Shown here piece after piece: positions 63,691-64,000 of a stretch of DNA of 64,000 nucleotides; the stretch's first letter is position 1; each line of letters starts with the position of its first letter. Both the position numbers and the translations under genes were made by a program. The stretch comes from Carposina sasakii (Eukaryota; Arthropoda; Insecta; Lepidoptera; Carposinidae). A model generated the notes under the pieces. That model searched no databases, was not told the origin of the DNA, and saw nothing but the letters and a program-made list of their open reading frames with translations. The DNA lies in assembly GCA_014607495.2 (NCBI GenBank), contig CP053169.1, positions 5,704,001 through 5,768,000 of the forward strand, given 5' to 3'.

Positions 63691-64000
63691 CCATGCCGTT
63701 TGGTTTAAAGAACGCCAGTTCAGTTTATCAGCGGGCTATAGCAAAAGCTTTAGGTGAATTAGCTCATAGTTATATTGTTTCTTACATTGATGACCTGCTG
63801 GTATTGTATTCTACAGGAGAGCAGGGGTTGGAACGTCTACGACGTGTCTTAGATGTGTTCATTAAGAATGAAAAACGTAATCAAGTTAAACTAGATCCTA
63901 ATTTTAAGGACCGTATAAAATTTAATTGTTAGATGGTGATAGATACCGACTAAAATCTTTGTCTTCAAATCGAACCTACAAATATTCGCACGATCGGGTC
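63684..64000 (+). pseudogene. RT palm fragment fused to a third integrase tail
   Basis: The open frame to 63932 contains MPFGLKNASSVYQRA and SYIDDLLVLY. The RT box is YIDD here, YMDD in the copy at 62415. After RRVLDVF the sequence passes into integrase C-terminal sequence. The GPY codons (63908-63916) are one frame off, followed by an in-frame TAA at 63923 and then RYRLKSLSSNRTYKYSHDR to the window edge. RT finger, thumb, RNase H and integrase core are missing. Confidence 0.8.

Larger units (their letters stand above)
59968..64000 (+). mobile_element. Second Ty3/Gypsy lineage: chain of internally deleted copies (runs off the window)
   Basis: Order of parts: leader, Gag with two zinc knuckles, protease, RT, a second diverged protease, integrase C-terminal domain, 57-bp tandem repeats, an RT palm fragment and a third-copy integrase C-terminal domain. 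No RNase H, integrase finger or integrase core is present. At least two copies of the same family are represented, as shown by the duplicated protease and the two integrase tails. The arrangement cannot encode a working element. Confidence 0.85.

Overview
The window looks like non-coding, transposon-dense nuclear DNA from an insect, most probably a moth or butterfly. The support is the repeats: AT-rich sequence, Helitron-like elements with the lepidopteran Lep1-type ends (5'-CT, 3'-CTAGT), several tRNA-derived SINE families, RTE-like LINE 3' ends, and two Ty3/Gypsy elements. I find no host gene, rRNA, functional tRNA gene or CRISPR array. Apart from the retrotransposon frames, the open frames are short, lack recognisable domains, and often lie inside repeats. 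The order is inferred; no species is claimed.

Layout. Positions 1-48186 hold a patchwork of dispersed repeats separated by unannotatable AT-rich DNA. They include SINEs, LINE 3' tails, Lep1-like Helitrons, hAT-type elements with 8-bp target duplications, PIF/Harbinger-like MITEs flanked by TAA or TTA, and a group of MITEs with CAGGGT termini between TATA flanks. There are also a 1-kb element with long repeated inverted ends and three high-copy families I cannot name (here R1, R2, R3). Several are nested, and for some insertions another copy in the window gives the empty site. Positions 48187-54521 are a Ty3/Gypsy LTR retrotransposon with LTRs that differ by two substitutions and two 1-bp indels. 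It has one 1441-codon Gag-Pol frame, a single frameshift before the integrase C-terminal domain, and a 23-bp minisatellite between pol and the 3' LTR. Positions 54522-59967 return to MITEs, a 5'-truncated RTE LINE with an 11-bp duplication, and a second LINE tail. Positions 59968-64000 hold a second Ty3/Gypsy lineage as a chain of internally deleted, frameshifted pieces: Gag-protease, RT, a second protease, integrase tail, a 57-bp tandem repeat, then RT joined to another integrase tail.

How the parts work together. The Ty3 frames encode capsid, nucleocapsid, protease, reverse transcriptase, RNase H and integrase of their own replication cycles. The 48-54 kb copy is young but has a broken frame; the 60-64 kb chain lacks RNase H and the integrase core. 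The SINEs depend on LINE enzymes supplied from elsewhere and the MITEs on transposases not in this window. The least explained structures are the repeated-end element at 41592-42595, the CAGGGT/TATA MITE group, the R1-R3 families and the chimeric Ty3 chain.
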